Source: Lachnospiraceae bacterium (GTDB lineage Bacteria; Bacillota; Clostridia; Lachnospirales; Lachnospiraceae). Taken from it: DNA of 64,000 nucleotides. The stretch is from the NCBI GenBank assembly GCA_021202075.1, contig JAJQDT010000138.1, positions 1 to 64,000 on the forward strand. Direction: 5' to 3'. Made by a program: the position numbers and the translations under genes. Numbering within the stretch: position 1 is the stretch's first letter; each line of letters begins with the position of its first letter. The notes below the pieces were generated by a model. The model was given only the letters and a program-made list of their open reading frames with translations, made no database searches and was not told where the DNA came from. Of this stretch, positions 46,701-54,722 are shown in pieces.

Positions 46701-47019
46701 CATCTGCGTTCGCCAGCTCCGAACAGAGATTCAGCCCCGACTGTCCGCCCAGGTTCGGAAGCAGCGCGTCCGGCCGTTCCTTTTCAATAATCTGCGTCAG
46801 CCGCGCGACATTCAGCGGCTCAATATACGTGACGTCCGCAATTTCCGGATCCGTCATAATCGTCGCCGGGTTCGAATTGACCAGCACGATCTCATAGCCC
46901 AGCTTTTTGAGCGCTTTGCAGGCCTGCGTGCCGGAATAGTCGAATTCGCACGCCTGGCCGATGATGATCGGGCCCGAGCCGATAATCAGTACCTTGTGGA
47001 TGTCTGTCCTCTTTGACAT
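43789..47019 (-). CDS. carB: carbamoyl-phosphate synthase large subunit
   Basis: A 1076-residue CarB making carbamoyl phosphate from bicarbonate, ammonia (from CarA) and two ATP, for pyrimidines and arginine. Two ATP-grasp halves are visible: I-I-G-Q-A-C-E-F-D-Y-S-G and R-I-G-Q-G-I-E-F-D-Y-C-C-V-H, each followed by its biotin-carboxylase-like block (PAYTMGGAGGG; PSYVLGGRGM). The MGS-like allosteric domain lies at the end (A-T-G-T-T-C-D-L-L, N-T-P-V-G-K-E-S). Start M-S-K-R-T-D is used since GGAGG precedes it. No carA is in the window, so the small subunit is elsewhere. Confidence 0.97.
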   Translation of the reverse strand: MSKRTDIHKVLIIGSGPIIIGQACEFDYSGTQACKALKKLGYEIVLVNSNPATIMTDPEIADVTYIEPLNVARLTQIIEKERPDALLPNLGGQSGLNLCSELANADVLDKYGVQVIGVQVDAIERGEDRIEFKNTMNALGIEMARSQVSYSVEEALAIADELGYPVVLRPAYTMGGAGGGLVYNREELKTVCARGLQASLVGQVLVEESVLGWEELELEMIRDKDNNMITVCFIENIDPMGVHTGDSFCAAPMLTISEEVQKRLQEQAYRIVESVQVIGGTNVQFAHDPVTDRIVVIEINPRTSRSSALASKATGFPIALVSAMLASGLSLSEIPCGKYGTLDKYVPDGDYVVIKFARWAFEKFKGVEDRLGTQMRAVGEVMSIGKTYKEAFQKAIRSLETGRYGLGHVKDFDTKSKEELLAMLITPSSERHFIMYEALRKGATVDEIYEITKVKKYFIGQMKELVDEEEELCRTKGQLPSDEALIQAKKDGFSDKYLSQILEVPEDDIRSRRIALGVEEAWEGVHVSGTQNSAYYYSTYNAPDKNPISDEKPKIMILGGGPNRIGQGIEFDYCCVHASLALKKLGFETIIVNCNPETVSTDYDTSDKLYFEPLTLEDVLSIYKKEKPLGVIAQFGGQTPLNLAADLERNGVKILGTAPAVIDLAEDRDQFRAMMEKLDIPMPESGMAVSVGEAKAIAKEIGYPVMVRPSYVLGGRGMEVVYDDESMESYMAAAVGVTPDRPILIDRFLNHALECEADAISDGTHAFVPAVMEHIELAGIHSGDSACVIPSVHISEENVRIIKDYTKKIAEEMHVKGLMNMQYAIENGKVFVLEANPRASRTVPLVSKVCNIRMVPLATDIVTSEITGRPSPVENLKELDIPYYGVKEAVFPFNMFPEVDPLLGPEMRSTGEVLGLSPDYGEAFYKAQEATQTRLPLSGTALISVSSKDKPEVVEIARSFAEDGFKILATGTTCDLLNANGIQAEKVKKLYEGRPNILDLITNGEIDLIVNTPVGKESAHDDSYLRKAAIKAKIPYMTTMAAARVTARGIKYVKEHGNGDVKSLQHLHAEIKEKLI

Positions 47020-47164
47020 AGTGTGTTTTCCTCCATTCACAACATTCCAAAAGATTATACATCACGAAGTCTGGCACGTCAATCTTGGAAATAGCAGAAG
47101 ACGGATTCAGCAAATGAAATATAGTGTGATTTTCTACAAATTATTCTCAGCTTGTCTAAAATAC

Positions 47165-47194
47165 TTGACAATGATATTTGATCTGCCATAAAAT
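47165..47194 (+). promoter_or_regulatory. promoter of the large secreted protein gene
   Basis: TTGACA (47165-47170), 18-bp spacer, TAAAAT (47189-47194), with an AT-rich leader of ~120 bases to the GTG start. Confidence 0.65.
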
Positions 47195-47319
47195 TTATTA
47201 CAATAAATCAGGAAAGAAAACACATGAAACATTGAAAGCAGCAACAATAATATTAACATTTTTAAGTTTCTTCTAAGAAAATTTATATTAAATATAGCAA
47301 AGCAAAGGAGGATCAGGAA

Positions 47320-50300
47320 GTGAAAAAATTTATATCTTTTAACAGGACGATTGCTTTTTTACTATGTTTTTCACTGGTTATTTCCCTGCTTCCGGCCAGT
47401 GCCTGGGGAAATCATACGAGTTTTGCCTTGGAAACAATTGATCTGAGCGGGGAAACCACGTTTACCTTCGACGGGGACAGCGTGACGGTCACCGAAGGTG
47501 ACAGCACAAATTATGAGGTTGTAATTTATGACGATACCGATACAGAAACGGATGCAGACACATCTGAGGATGCCGACGGCAATACCGTTTATTCGGTCCC
47601 GGATGGAAGCAGCGGGCAGCTTCTTGTTTCCATCAAGAAAAAGGGCGGCATCTATGTCTTTACCGGCTCCGGAAACGGCAGCATTGCTGTAAAAAAAGAA
47701 GCAACGAAGGATGCGCTTCTCTATCTGGACGGGCTGACGCTGACTTCTGCTTTCACATCCGTAGTCACGGTAAAGAAGGATAGTTCTGCCACATGCACCA
47801 TCTATGCAGTGGAAGGCTCCGTGAATACGCTGACGGATAATTCTTACAATAATGATGAATCCAATTCCGATAATGCTGCGGCGGAAAATGCTGTTATGAA
47901 GTTTAAAGATGGCAGCGACGTGACAATTGCCGGCGGCGGTACGCTTAATCTGTATGGCAATGGAAAAAACGGTATTAAAGCGAACAATCTCCTGACGATT
48001 CAGGATGTAACGCTGAACATCACTGCACTGGATAATGGAATCAGCTCAGAGAACAGTATTACCATTACTTCCGGCACAATCAATATTGCTACAGAGGAGG
48101 GAGACGGTATCAAAGCCTGTGCAGATGATTCGGCAACCGGTTCCATAACGATAACCGGCGGCAGCTTTACCATCGATTCCCTGACTGATGGCATACAGGC
48201 GATGGTCAGCCTGGTCATCAGTGGAGGAAGCTTCGATATCACAACCTATGGCGGCTACTCCGCAACTTATGATTCAGATGACGATTCCTACCCAAGTGCA
48301 AAAGGACTGAAGGCATCCGGCTCCTATGAGGATACAGATGGAACCGAAGTAGACGCTACTGGCTGCACGCTGTCGATTTCAGGCGGCACTTTTACCATAA
48401 ACACAGCAGATGATTCGATCCATTCCGATGGGGATATCTTGATCACCGGAGGCAGCTTCTCTCTCTACAGCGGCGATGACGCTATTCATGCGGATGGTAC
48501 GCTCTCATCCGGAAGTTCCGGCGGCTCGAACTCCAGTCCTTCCGTTGTAATCAATGCCTGTTATGAAGGCATGGAAGGATCCGATATAAACATATACAGC
48601 GGCACATATACAATCTATAGCACGGATGACTGCATCAATGCGGCAAACAGCGATACTACAGGATATTCCTTCCAGATGAATATTTACGGCGGATATATCT
48701 ATGCGGCTTCTTCTTCGAACGACTGTCTGGATTCGAACGGAGATATGACGATCACCGGCGGAACGGTTGTTGCACTTGGCGCCCTTGATACGTCCGAGGA
48801 AGAGAATGTCGCACTTGATTGTGACGGTACGCTATCGATCACCGGAGGTACTGTCCTGGCTGTCGGTATGAAAAGTATGATGAGCATGCCTTCCTCTGAT
48901 TCTCAGACCTATGTTGCCTGGTCCTCTGAGGGCACAGGCACCGCTGGTACAGATTCATCCTCACAGGGTGTTCCCTCCGCTGCAAGTATGGAAGACGATT
49001 CCGAAAACGGTATGGGGCAGGGCGGCAGTGATTCGGGAAACATGGGTCAGAATAGCAACAGTCCGGGGAGCGGAATGAATCAGGGCAGCAATACACCCGG
49101 ACAGGATCAGGGCAGCTCGCCGGATGGCAATGGCGGAAGCGGCCTGGTTTCCAATGGAGACCTGATCACAATCTATGATTCCAATGATACAGCACTTTTC
49201 TCCGTAACGGCTGACTGGAATGTGGGTTCCGCGTATGATAGATATTCCGTTGATTATGTACTTTATTCTGCGGAAGACCTGGTATCCGGCGATTCTTATA
49301 AACTGGTATTGAATGGAGAAGATGTGTCGGAAAGCGAAACAGAGGCAGAAACAGAGACGGAGACCGAAACCGAAACTGAAACTGAAACAGAAACAGAAAC
49401 GGAGACCGAAACAGGGACGGAAATAGAATCAGAATCTGAGACAGAGACTGAAACTGAGACTGAGATTGAGATGGAAACGGAAACAAAATCAGAATCAGAA
49501 TCCGAGTCAGAGACAGAGGCAACGGAGTCGGAATCCGAGACGGAAACAGAAGCCAATTCGGAAACAGAAACAGAAACGAAGTCTGGAATCGAAACGGAAA
49601 CGGAGACCGAAGCAGAAGCTAAAACTGAAAACGAAACGGAGACGGAAACAAATTCAGATTCAGAAAATGGGAATTCATCCGAGGACGGAAGCAGCACAGA
49701 TTCGGAAAATGTGGACGACACAGACGCTGACAACAGTTCCGGCACGGGAGGCAGTTCAACGGATACATCGTCTTCCGATGCATCCTCGAATTCTTCTTCA
49801 GGCGGTGAATTGGCAGATACCGACGGTTCTGCGGCCGACAGCAGTTCAGGCTCTGCCTCAGGAAATACAGACGCTATAGAATCCATCCAGCCGGCAATCA
49901 CCGGCCTTACGAACAAGGCTTCTGGAGTAAAGATCACCTGGGGAGCGGTTTCTGACGCTGCCGGATACATCCTTTACCGGAATGGGGAAATCCTTACGAG
50001 TATAACCGGAGCATCGACGGTTTCCTATACGGACAAGGATGCAAAAAAGAACGGGAAAAAATATGTATATAAAATTTGTGCATATAAAAATGTCAGCAGC
50101 AGCGTTGTATATAGTCAGGTGTCCGCAGAAAAGACCATTTATCGCTTAAAGAGGGCAAAGATAAAGAGTCTGGAAAGCACCAAATCCGGTAAGCTTACAG
50201 TTCAGTGGAAGAAAAACAAAAAAGCAGATGGATACCAGATCCAATACGCGACCAAAAAGAATTTTAAGAAATCGACAACCGTAAAAGTTTCTTCTGCAAA

Positions 50301-50427
50301 ATTGAAAAAGACAATATCCGGACTCAAGAGCAAAAAGTACTATGTGCGGGTGAGAAGCTATAAAACAGTATCCGGCGTGACGTATTATTCCGCATGGAGT
50401 AAAAAGAAATCCGTAAAGGTATTATGA
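47320..50427 (+). CDS. secreted beta-helix carbohydrate-binding protein with ETETE linker and FN3 repeats
   Basis: A 1035-residue exported protein. The N-terminus has K-K, a hydrophobic core (IAFLLCFSLVISLLPASAWG) and a likely A-x-A-type cleavage. Residues ~120-530 contain repeated I-S-G-G-S-F/I-T-G-G-T-rungs and D-D-x-I-H-A-D/D-D-C-I-N-A words, the pattern of the Cthe_2159-type polysaccharide-binding beta-helix. Then comes a Gly/Ser/Asn linker, a ~150-residue Glu-Thr-Glu/Ser repeat region (DNA of G-A-A-A-C-N type, 49320-49660), and two fibronectin-III-like domains at the end. No sortase motif or S-layer repeats are seen. GTG 47320 follows AAAGGAGG. Confidence 0.82.
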   Translation: MKKFISFNRTIAFLLCFSLVISLLPASAWGNHTSFALETIDLSGETTFTFDGDSVTVTEGDSTNYEVVIYDDTDTETDADTSEDADGNTVYSVPDGSSGQLLVSIKKKGGIYVFTGSGNGSIAVKKEATKDALLYLDGLTLTSAFTSVVTVKKDSSATCTIYAVEGSVNTLTDNSYNNDESNSDNAAAENAVMKFKDGSDVTIAGGGTLNLYGNGKNGIKANNLLTIQDVTLNITALDNGISSENSITITSGTINIATEEGDGIKACADDSATGSITITGGSFTIDSLTDGIQAMVSLVISGGSFDITTYGGYSATYDSDDDSYPSAKGLKASGSYEDTDGTEVDATGCTLSISGGTFTINTADDSIHSDGDILITGGSFSLYSGDDAIHADGTLSSGSSGGSNSSPSVVINACYEGMEGSDINIYSGTYTIYSTDDCINAANSDTTGYSFQMNIYGGYIYAASSSNDCLDSNGDMTITGGTVVALGALDTSEEENVALDCDGTLSITGGTVLAVGMKSMMSMPSSDSQTYVAWSSEGTGTAGTDSSSQGVPSAASMEDDSENGMGQGGSDSGNMGQNSNSPGSGMNQGSNTPGQDQGSSPDGNGGSGLVSNGDLITIYDSNDTALFSVTADWNVGSAYDRYSVDYVLYSAEDLVSGDSYKLVLNGEDVSESETEAETETETETETETETETETETETGTEIESESETETETETEIEMETETKSESESESETEATESESETETEANSETETETKSGIETETETEAEAKTENETETETNSDSENGNSSEDGSSTDSENVDDTDADNSSGTGGSSTDTSSSDASSNSSSGGELADTDGSAADSSSGSASGNTDAIESIQPAITGLTNKASGVKITWGAVSDAAGYILYRNGEILTSITGASTVSYTDKDAKKNGKKYVYKICAYKNVSSSVVYSQVSAEKTIYRLKRAKIKSLESTKSGKLTVQWKKNKKADGYQIQYATKKNFKKSTTVKVSSAKLKKTISGLKSKKYYVRVRSYKTVSGVTYYSAWSKKKSVKVL

Positions 50428-50457
50428 TTGGATAAGATAAAAACATTTATCTGATAA

Positions 50458-50492
50458 AAAAGGGCGGCCGTTGTAATATATGGCCGCCTTTA
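50458..50492 (+). terminator. terminator of the secreted protein gene
   Basis: GGGCGGCC (50462-50469) with GGCCGCC (50482-50488), A-rich before and TTTATT after: a standard intrinsic terminator. Confidence 0.85.
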
Positions 50493-50507
50493 TTGAATTT
50501 AAAAATG

Positions 50508-50546
50508 AAAAAACCGCCGTGTACAACACGAAATACAACACGGTGG
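50508..50546 (-). terminator. terminator of tRNA-Leu
   Basis: On the minus strand CCACCGTGT pairs with ACACGGCGG (50546-50514), followed by T6. Confidence 0.88.
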
Positions 50547-50590
50547 AAATTCAATAAACTGAAACCCTTGAAAATAAAGGCTTTGAAGAG

Positions 50591-50672
50591 TGCCGCTGGC
50601 CGGACTCGAACCGGCACGGTATTACCCGCTTGATTTTGAGTCAAGTGCGTCTGCCAATTCCGCCACAGCGGC
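50591..50672 (-). tRNA. tRNA-Leu (anticodon CAA)
   Basis: An 82-nt class II tRNA on the minus strand. The acceptor stem is GCCGCTG/CAGCGGC with discriminator A, the D-arm has GGCAGACGC, and the anticodon stem CTTGA/TCAAG has loop CTCAAAA, giving CAA (Leu, UUG codons). It has a long variable arm and a GGTTCGAGTCC T-arm. CCA is not encoded. Confidence 0.97.
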
Positions 50673-50717
50673 ACATCCTGTCGTGCAACGATCCATTTCC
50701 TCCGTCACACGATGGTT

Positions 50718-50746
50718 ATCTTACCATAAGCAACCGGTAAATGCAA
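50718..50746 (-). promoter_or_regulatory. promoter of tRNA-Leu
   Basis: Minus strand TTGCAT (50746-50741), 17-bp spacer, TAAGAT (50723-50718), about 45 bases before the tRNA. Confidence 0.75.
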
Positions 50747-50913
50747 GATGAAATTTTATGAATAGATGACAAAATCACGGCAAAATTCTGTAATGGTTTA
50801 AGCCACATCCGTCGTCCTTCTTGCTCCACCGCAATATCCAGAGTGATTGAAAGCTGTGAACGGAAATTCAGGTTTTTGAAGTATTCCTGCGTACTCAATT
50901 TCTGCATTATTTG

Positions 50914-51636
50914 TTAGAAGCTGCCAAATGTTAACGTAATGTACACCAGCACGGCTGTCGCGACGGGCACACTCACGGTGTCATAGCCGTGTTTAGAGAT
51001 CAGCTCCACAAATGCCGCACAGACGGCCGTGATCAGCCCTGCCAGAATGGTGATTGGCCCGGAGACTCCGACGAGAGGAAAGCAGATCAGCAGGATCAGA
51101 AAATCCACACAGACCATCGCTCCGCTGCCTTCATACGTCTTGTGGTTGTCCGCAATGCGCCAGCCGATCCGATGCCTGCCGAAGCGTTTTCCGATGAGAG
51201 CGGCCATACAGTCTCCGAATCCCCATACAAGAATCGCGATGACAACCGTTGCTTTCGAGCCGAGCAATCCCCAGAATACCGTGACCAGGCCTGCCTCCAG
51301 AAAGAACAGAAGAAGCAGGCTTTTCTTGATCTCGCCATGTTCACGTTCCTGAAACAGATTTTGATAAAACGAAAGCCGTTCAAACATATACAGGATGGGA
51401 TAAACAACCGCAGCAAAGAGCAGGGCGACAATTGCCACGGCATACCAGTGGCTCTGGGTGGCCGCCATGACCGGCGTCGTCAAAAAAGCGATGATATGTA
51501 AGAACTTTCTCCGCAGCTCGCCCGTAACGCCCAGCACCATAAAACAGAAAAGTGCAATCACGACCGCGATGACCAGAAACAGCAGGAGCGCAGCGGCTGT
51601 GTGCCAAATCTCATGAAAAACCGACGAAAAATCCAT
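50914..51636 (-). CDS. CTP-transferase/dolichol-kinase-like membrane protein
   Basis: A 240-residue polytopic protein with about seven hydrophobic helices. It belongs by motif to the phosphatidate cytidylyltransferase/SEC59 family: G-D-C-M-A-A-L-I-G-K-R-F-G-R-H and N-H-K-T-Y-E-G-S-G-A-M near residues 140-175. Members use CTP to phosphorylate or activate lipids; this one may be a CTP-dependent lipid kinase or a CdsA-like enzyme. RBS AAGGGGA. It stands alone between a tRNA and a repeat-bearing gap. Confidence 0.75.
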   Translation of the reverse strand: MDFSSVFHEIWHTAAALLLFLVIAVVIALFCFMVLGVTGELRRKFLHIIAFLTTPVMAATQSHWYAVAIVALLFAAVVYPILYMFERLSFYQNLFQEREHGEIKKSLLLLFFLEAGLVTVFWGLLGSKATVVIAILVWGFGDCMAALIGKRFGRHRIGWRIADNHKTYEGSGAMVCVDFLILLICFPLVGVSGPITILAGLITAVCAAFVELISKHGYDTVSVPVATAVLVYITLTFGSF

Positions 51637-51802
51637 AAATATCCCCTTGATTTTACATAGCCTTTACATTCCGTTTACAGTATATCAAAAAAATATGATT
51701 TTTCAATGGGCAGCATGAAAACTTCGTCAGGCTCGCTGACAGTGATTGAATCATGACGATATAAAATATCAGGTAAATATGAATTCAAAGCAGAAAAAAG
51801 TC

Positions 51803-51831
51803 TGTAAAAACGAGGCAGGGTATGGTACAAT
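51803..51831 (+). promoter_or_regulatory. promoter ahead of repeat copy D
   Basis: TGTAAA (51803-51808), 17-bp spacer, TACAAT (51826-51831) with an extended TG one base before it. The transcript would begin within the first bases of repeat copy D. Confidence 0.6.
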
Positions 51832-52018
51832 GAAAGCCGCGCAATGGAGAATCGGCAGCGTTCTCGATTTGCTGCGCAAATCGGAACATTCTTCGCGATT
51901 GCATATCCCGTATGAAGTGCGGGATGCCTCCCCGGCGAGGGGCGCGGTGCCGTTCTCGATTTCCTTCGTAAATCGGGACATTGCCTTCGTCCATACTCGC
52001 TGCGCGAGTACGGACATA
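51832..52018 (+). repeat. family-1 modular hairpin repeat, copy D (nested)
   Basis: AGCCGCGCAAT opens module I (51835-), but its loop holds a full module II (TTCTCGATTTGC-TGC-GCAAATCGGAA, 51861-51886) and another hairpin (GCATATCCCG...CGGGATGCC, 51901-51928) before GGCGCGGT closes it (51941-51948). Then comes a standard II (TTCTCGATTT...AAATCGGGA) and III (GTCCATACTCGC-TGC-GCGAGTACGGAC, 51989-52015). It ends 37 bases before the ATPase start. Confidence 0.8.
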
Positions 52019-52053
52019 CAATATCAGGAGAGCGCAGGAAAGAGGTGTCAGGA

Positions 52054-53649
52054 ATGCCAAAGATTTTTAACACAACCGGGGCTTGCAGCCCAGCCAGACA
52101 TTATATGGTAGGTCCACAGCCAAAGTTGAAACAGATTAAAGCAATGGTTGACGCCGGAGATTATTTTTCAATCAATCGGGCGAGACAATATGGAAAAACG
52201 ACTATTTTACATGCTCTGACAGAATATCTGAAGGACAACTATTTGGTAATCAGCCTGGATTTTCAAAAAATGACGGCAAAGGATTTTTCGGACGAACCGT
52301 CCTTCGTTCGCGGATTGGCCAGGGAGATTCACAAGGCCACTCGCTATTTGCCGCGGGTTTCATCTGAATATGTTGAGATCATGAGAAAGATAGCAACAGC
52401 AACAGCCACAGATCAGGCAACAGGAATGACCGATATTTTTGATCATTTTAGCGATTGGTGCAGAGAATCCGTGAAGCCAATCGTCCTTTTGATTGATGAA
52501 GTGGATACCGCATCAAACAATCAGGTCTTTCTTGATTTTCTTGCACTGCTGCGGGCATATTATCTTGACCGCGATGTGACCCCCACATTTCAGTCCGTGA
52601 TTCTTGCAGGAGTATATGATATCCGCAATTTAAAAAGGAAAATTCGTCCGGATGAAAATCACAAACAGAACAGTCCCTGGAACATTGCTGCAAAGTTTCG
52701 TGTGGATTTAAGCTTCAGCGCAAATGAAATAGCAGGAATGTTGGAGGAGTATGAAGCGGATTATCATACCGGAATGTCGGTACAGACAATTGCTGATTTG
52801 ATGTTTGAATATACATTTGGATATCCGTATCTGGTATCCGATCTTTGCAAAGTCATAGATGAAGAACTTGCCGGAAGCAGTGCGTTCCCCAAAAGAGCAG
52901 ATGCCTGGACAAAAGACGGATTTGAAGAAGCAGTCAAAAGAATTATTAAAGAAGACAATCCTCTATATGAATCCCTCCTTGGGAAACTGACTGTTTATCC
53001 AGAACTTAAAGTCCTTTTACAGGAATTACTTTTCAATGGTGTGCCGATTCCATATGTCGCGACAACTTCTTATATAAAGGATGCTTCCATGTTCGGATTT
53101 ATTCGAAATGAAAACGAATCGGCGGTCATTTCAAACCGTATCTTTGAGTCTGTTTTGTATAATGCGTTTATTTCAGAAGAATTCATCAATAACAGAATGT
53201 ATTCTGCCGGTATACAGGAAAAGAATCAGTTTATTACAGGCGGTCATCTGGATGTACGTAGAATTCTGGAGCGCTTTATCGAAACATTTCATGAACTATA
53301 TGGAACGGAAGACGAGAAGTTTCTTGAAAAAGTGGGAAGAAAATATTTTCTCCTGTTTTTAAAACCGATTATTAATGGTGCAGGTAATTACAGCATAGAG
53401 CCTCAGACGCGTAACAGCGAGCGAATGGATCTGGTCATTTATTATCGTGGGGAGCAAAACATCCTCGAACTCAAGCTCTGGCGGGGAAATGCCTACAATC
53501 AGAGAGGAGAGCGGCAGCTTTCCGATTATCTGGATTATTTTCATATGAAGAAGGGCTACATGCTCAGCTTCAATTTTAATAAAACGAAACAGATTGGAAT
53601 AAAGGAAATTGCCCTGGGAGACAAAGTGCTGATCGAAGCGGTTGTATAA
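52054..53649 (+). CDS. AAA ATPase with C-terminal PD-(D/E)XK-like domain
   Basis: A 531-residue protein of the AAA-like family found in many copies in gut Firmicutes and Bacteroidetes. The Walker A region is R-A-R-Q-Y-G-K-T-T (42-50), Walker B V-L-L-I-D-E-V-D (144-151), followed by helical STAND-like domains. The C-terminus has D459...E472-L-K474 (ILELKLWRG), a nuclease-fold signature. ATG 52054 follows AGAGG; a GTG at 52045 is possible. The leader is repeat copy D. Roles in defence or mobile-element control have been suggested for similar proteins, but none is demonstrable here. Confidence 0.8.
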   Translation: MPKIFNTTGACSPARHYMVGPQPKLKQIKAMVDAGDYFSINRARQYGKTTILHALTEYLKDNYLVISLDFQKMTAKDFSDEPSFVRGLAREIHKATRYLPRVSSEYVEIMRKIATATATDQATGMTDIFDHFSDWCRESVKPIVLLIDEVDTASNNQVFLDFLALLRAYYLDRDVTPTFQSVILAGVYDIRNLKRKIRPDENHKQNSPWNIAAKFRVDLSFSANEIAGMLEEYEADYHTGMSVQTIADLMFEYTFGYPYLVSDLCKVIDEELAGSSAFPKRADAWTKDGFEEAVKRIIKEDNPLYESLLGKLTVYPELKVLLQELLFNGVPIPYVATTSYIKDASMFGFIRNENESAVISNRIFESVLYNAFISEEFINNRMYSAGIQEKNQFITGGHLDVRRILERFIETFHELYGTEDEKFLEKVGRKYFLLFLKPIINGAGNYSIEPQTRNSERMDLVIYYRGEQNILELKLWRGNAYNQRGERQLSDYLDYFHMKKGYMLSFNFNKTKQIGIKEIALGDKVLIEAVV

Positions 53650-53840
53650 TTCATAAATATCCAGACTCCGATCTTACCGATGTAAAAAAGCTGGATTTCA
53701 TTCTGTGGGCAGACGTTTGAGAATATGAGGAGATAGAACGACAAAAAAACCTTGAATTTAAGCGAAAAAACGCTTGACAATATGAAGAGGAGAAATTTGT
53801 TATAAAAAAAACTATACTTAGTCAGCCCCGTTTTTGGATA

Positions 53841-54041
53841 TTGATAATGGCGATCCTGTGCTTTGTGCTAATGAGCATTTGCACGTCACAGTCTGGGTCA
53901 ATGACAATGACAGCATATGCTGAGGAAACAGAGGCAGTATTTTCCGGGGAGGTTTCTGCATCGAAAACGGAATCAGAAACGGAAACAGAAGCAGAGGAAG
54001 TGTTGTTTACCGGATGGAAGACCAGAAAAGGAAATAAATAG
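53841..54041 (+). pseudogene. small secreted ORF, probably with a lost start codon
   Basis: 66 residues from TTG 53841: a hydrophobic stretch, then S-M-T-M-T-A-Y-A-E-E and a Glu/Thr/Ser tail (TESETETEAEEV) like the linkers of other exported proteins here. The open frame continues upstream to 53802 and encodes V-I-K-K-T-I-L-S-Q-P-R-F-W, a typical positively charged signal-peptide start, behind a good AGAGGAG site (53786-53792). However, the codons at the right distance are GTT and ATA, not a start. Either it uses a rare start or a point mutation removed one. Confidence 0.4.
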
Positions 54042-54056
54042 GAAGGAGATCATAGT

Positions 54057-54443
54057 ATGCTTACAATCGGTATCAAAGGAAGACAGTCGGTGGTTACGAC
54101 AGAGGAGAATTCTGCGAAGACTCTCGGCAGCGGCACGCTGGAGGTGTTTGCGACACCGGCGATGGTTGCGCTGATGGAGCTGACGGCGCAGACGAGCGTG
54201 GCTCCTTATCTGGATGATGGAGATGGCACGGTCGGCATTAAGGTGGATATTACGCACGACGCGCCGACGCCGCTCGGGATGACGGTATCTTGTGAGAGTG
54301 AGCTGATTGAGGTTGACGGACGACGCCTCGTTTTTTCTGTCGTAGCTTATGATGAGAAGGGAAGAATCGGCGGCGGCTGCCATGAGCGGTTTATCATCAA
54401 TAACGAGAAGTTTCAGGCGAAGGCAAACCGCAAGAGTGAGTAA
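54057..54443 (+). CDS. hotdog-fold thioesterase (fluoroacetyl-CoA thioesterase-like)
   Basis: A 128-residue single-hotdog protein. V-F-A-T-P-A-M-V-A-L-M-E-L-T-A near residues 28-42 and V-D-I-T-H-D-A-P-T-P-L-G-M after it match the FlK/thioesterase-like group that hydrolyses small acyl-CoAs. The Thr, Glu and His positions used in catalysis by FlK can be traced. AGGAAGGAG precedes ATG 54057. It is followed by a strong terminator. Substrate is unknown. Confidence 0.82.
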   Translation: MLTIGIKGRQSVVTTEENSAKTLGSGTLEVFATPAMVALMELTAQTSVAPYLDDGDGTVGIKVDITHDAPTPLGMTVSCESELIEVDGRRLVFSVVAYDEKGRIGGGCHERFIINNEKFQAKANRKSE

Positions 54444-54527
54444 ATCGAGTGGAAGACATTCTGCTTGTTTGTGCGGAATACATACAGCAACAAAAGCTGA
54501 GAAACCTTTGTTGCATCCATACACAAT

Positions 54528-54568
54528 AAAGCGCTGCAACGATGATAAAATCCGCCGCAGCGCTTTTT
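54528..54568 (+). terminator. terminator of the thioesterase gene
   Basis: AAAGCGCTGC (54528-54537) with GCAGCGCTTT (54557-54566) and T-rich end. Nothing else is seen in the gap up to 54722. Confidence 0.85.
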
Positions 54569-54722
54569 CTGTCCGTTCTTTACACGCATATTATGCGCCT
54601 GAATAAAGCCAAATTATGCAGAAGTTAATATGTGAATCACAGCCAAGAGGAAATCATCCATTCGGACGGAACTTCACCTGCCCATTTTTTCCCAAGGAAA
54701 AAGCCGAAATCCTTTGATTCCA

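Noticed and set aside
49296-49970. Ser/Val-rich minus-strand open frame
   Set aside because: Antisense of the Glu/Thr microsatellite spacer.
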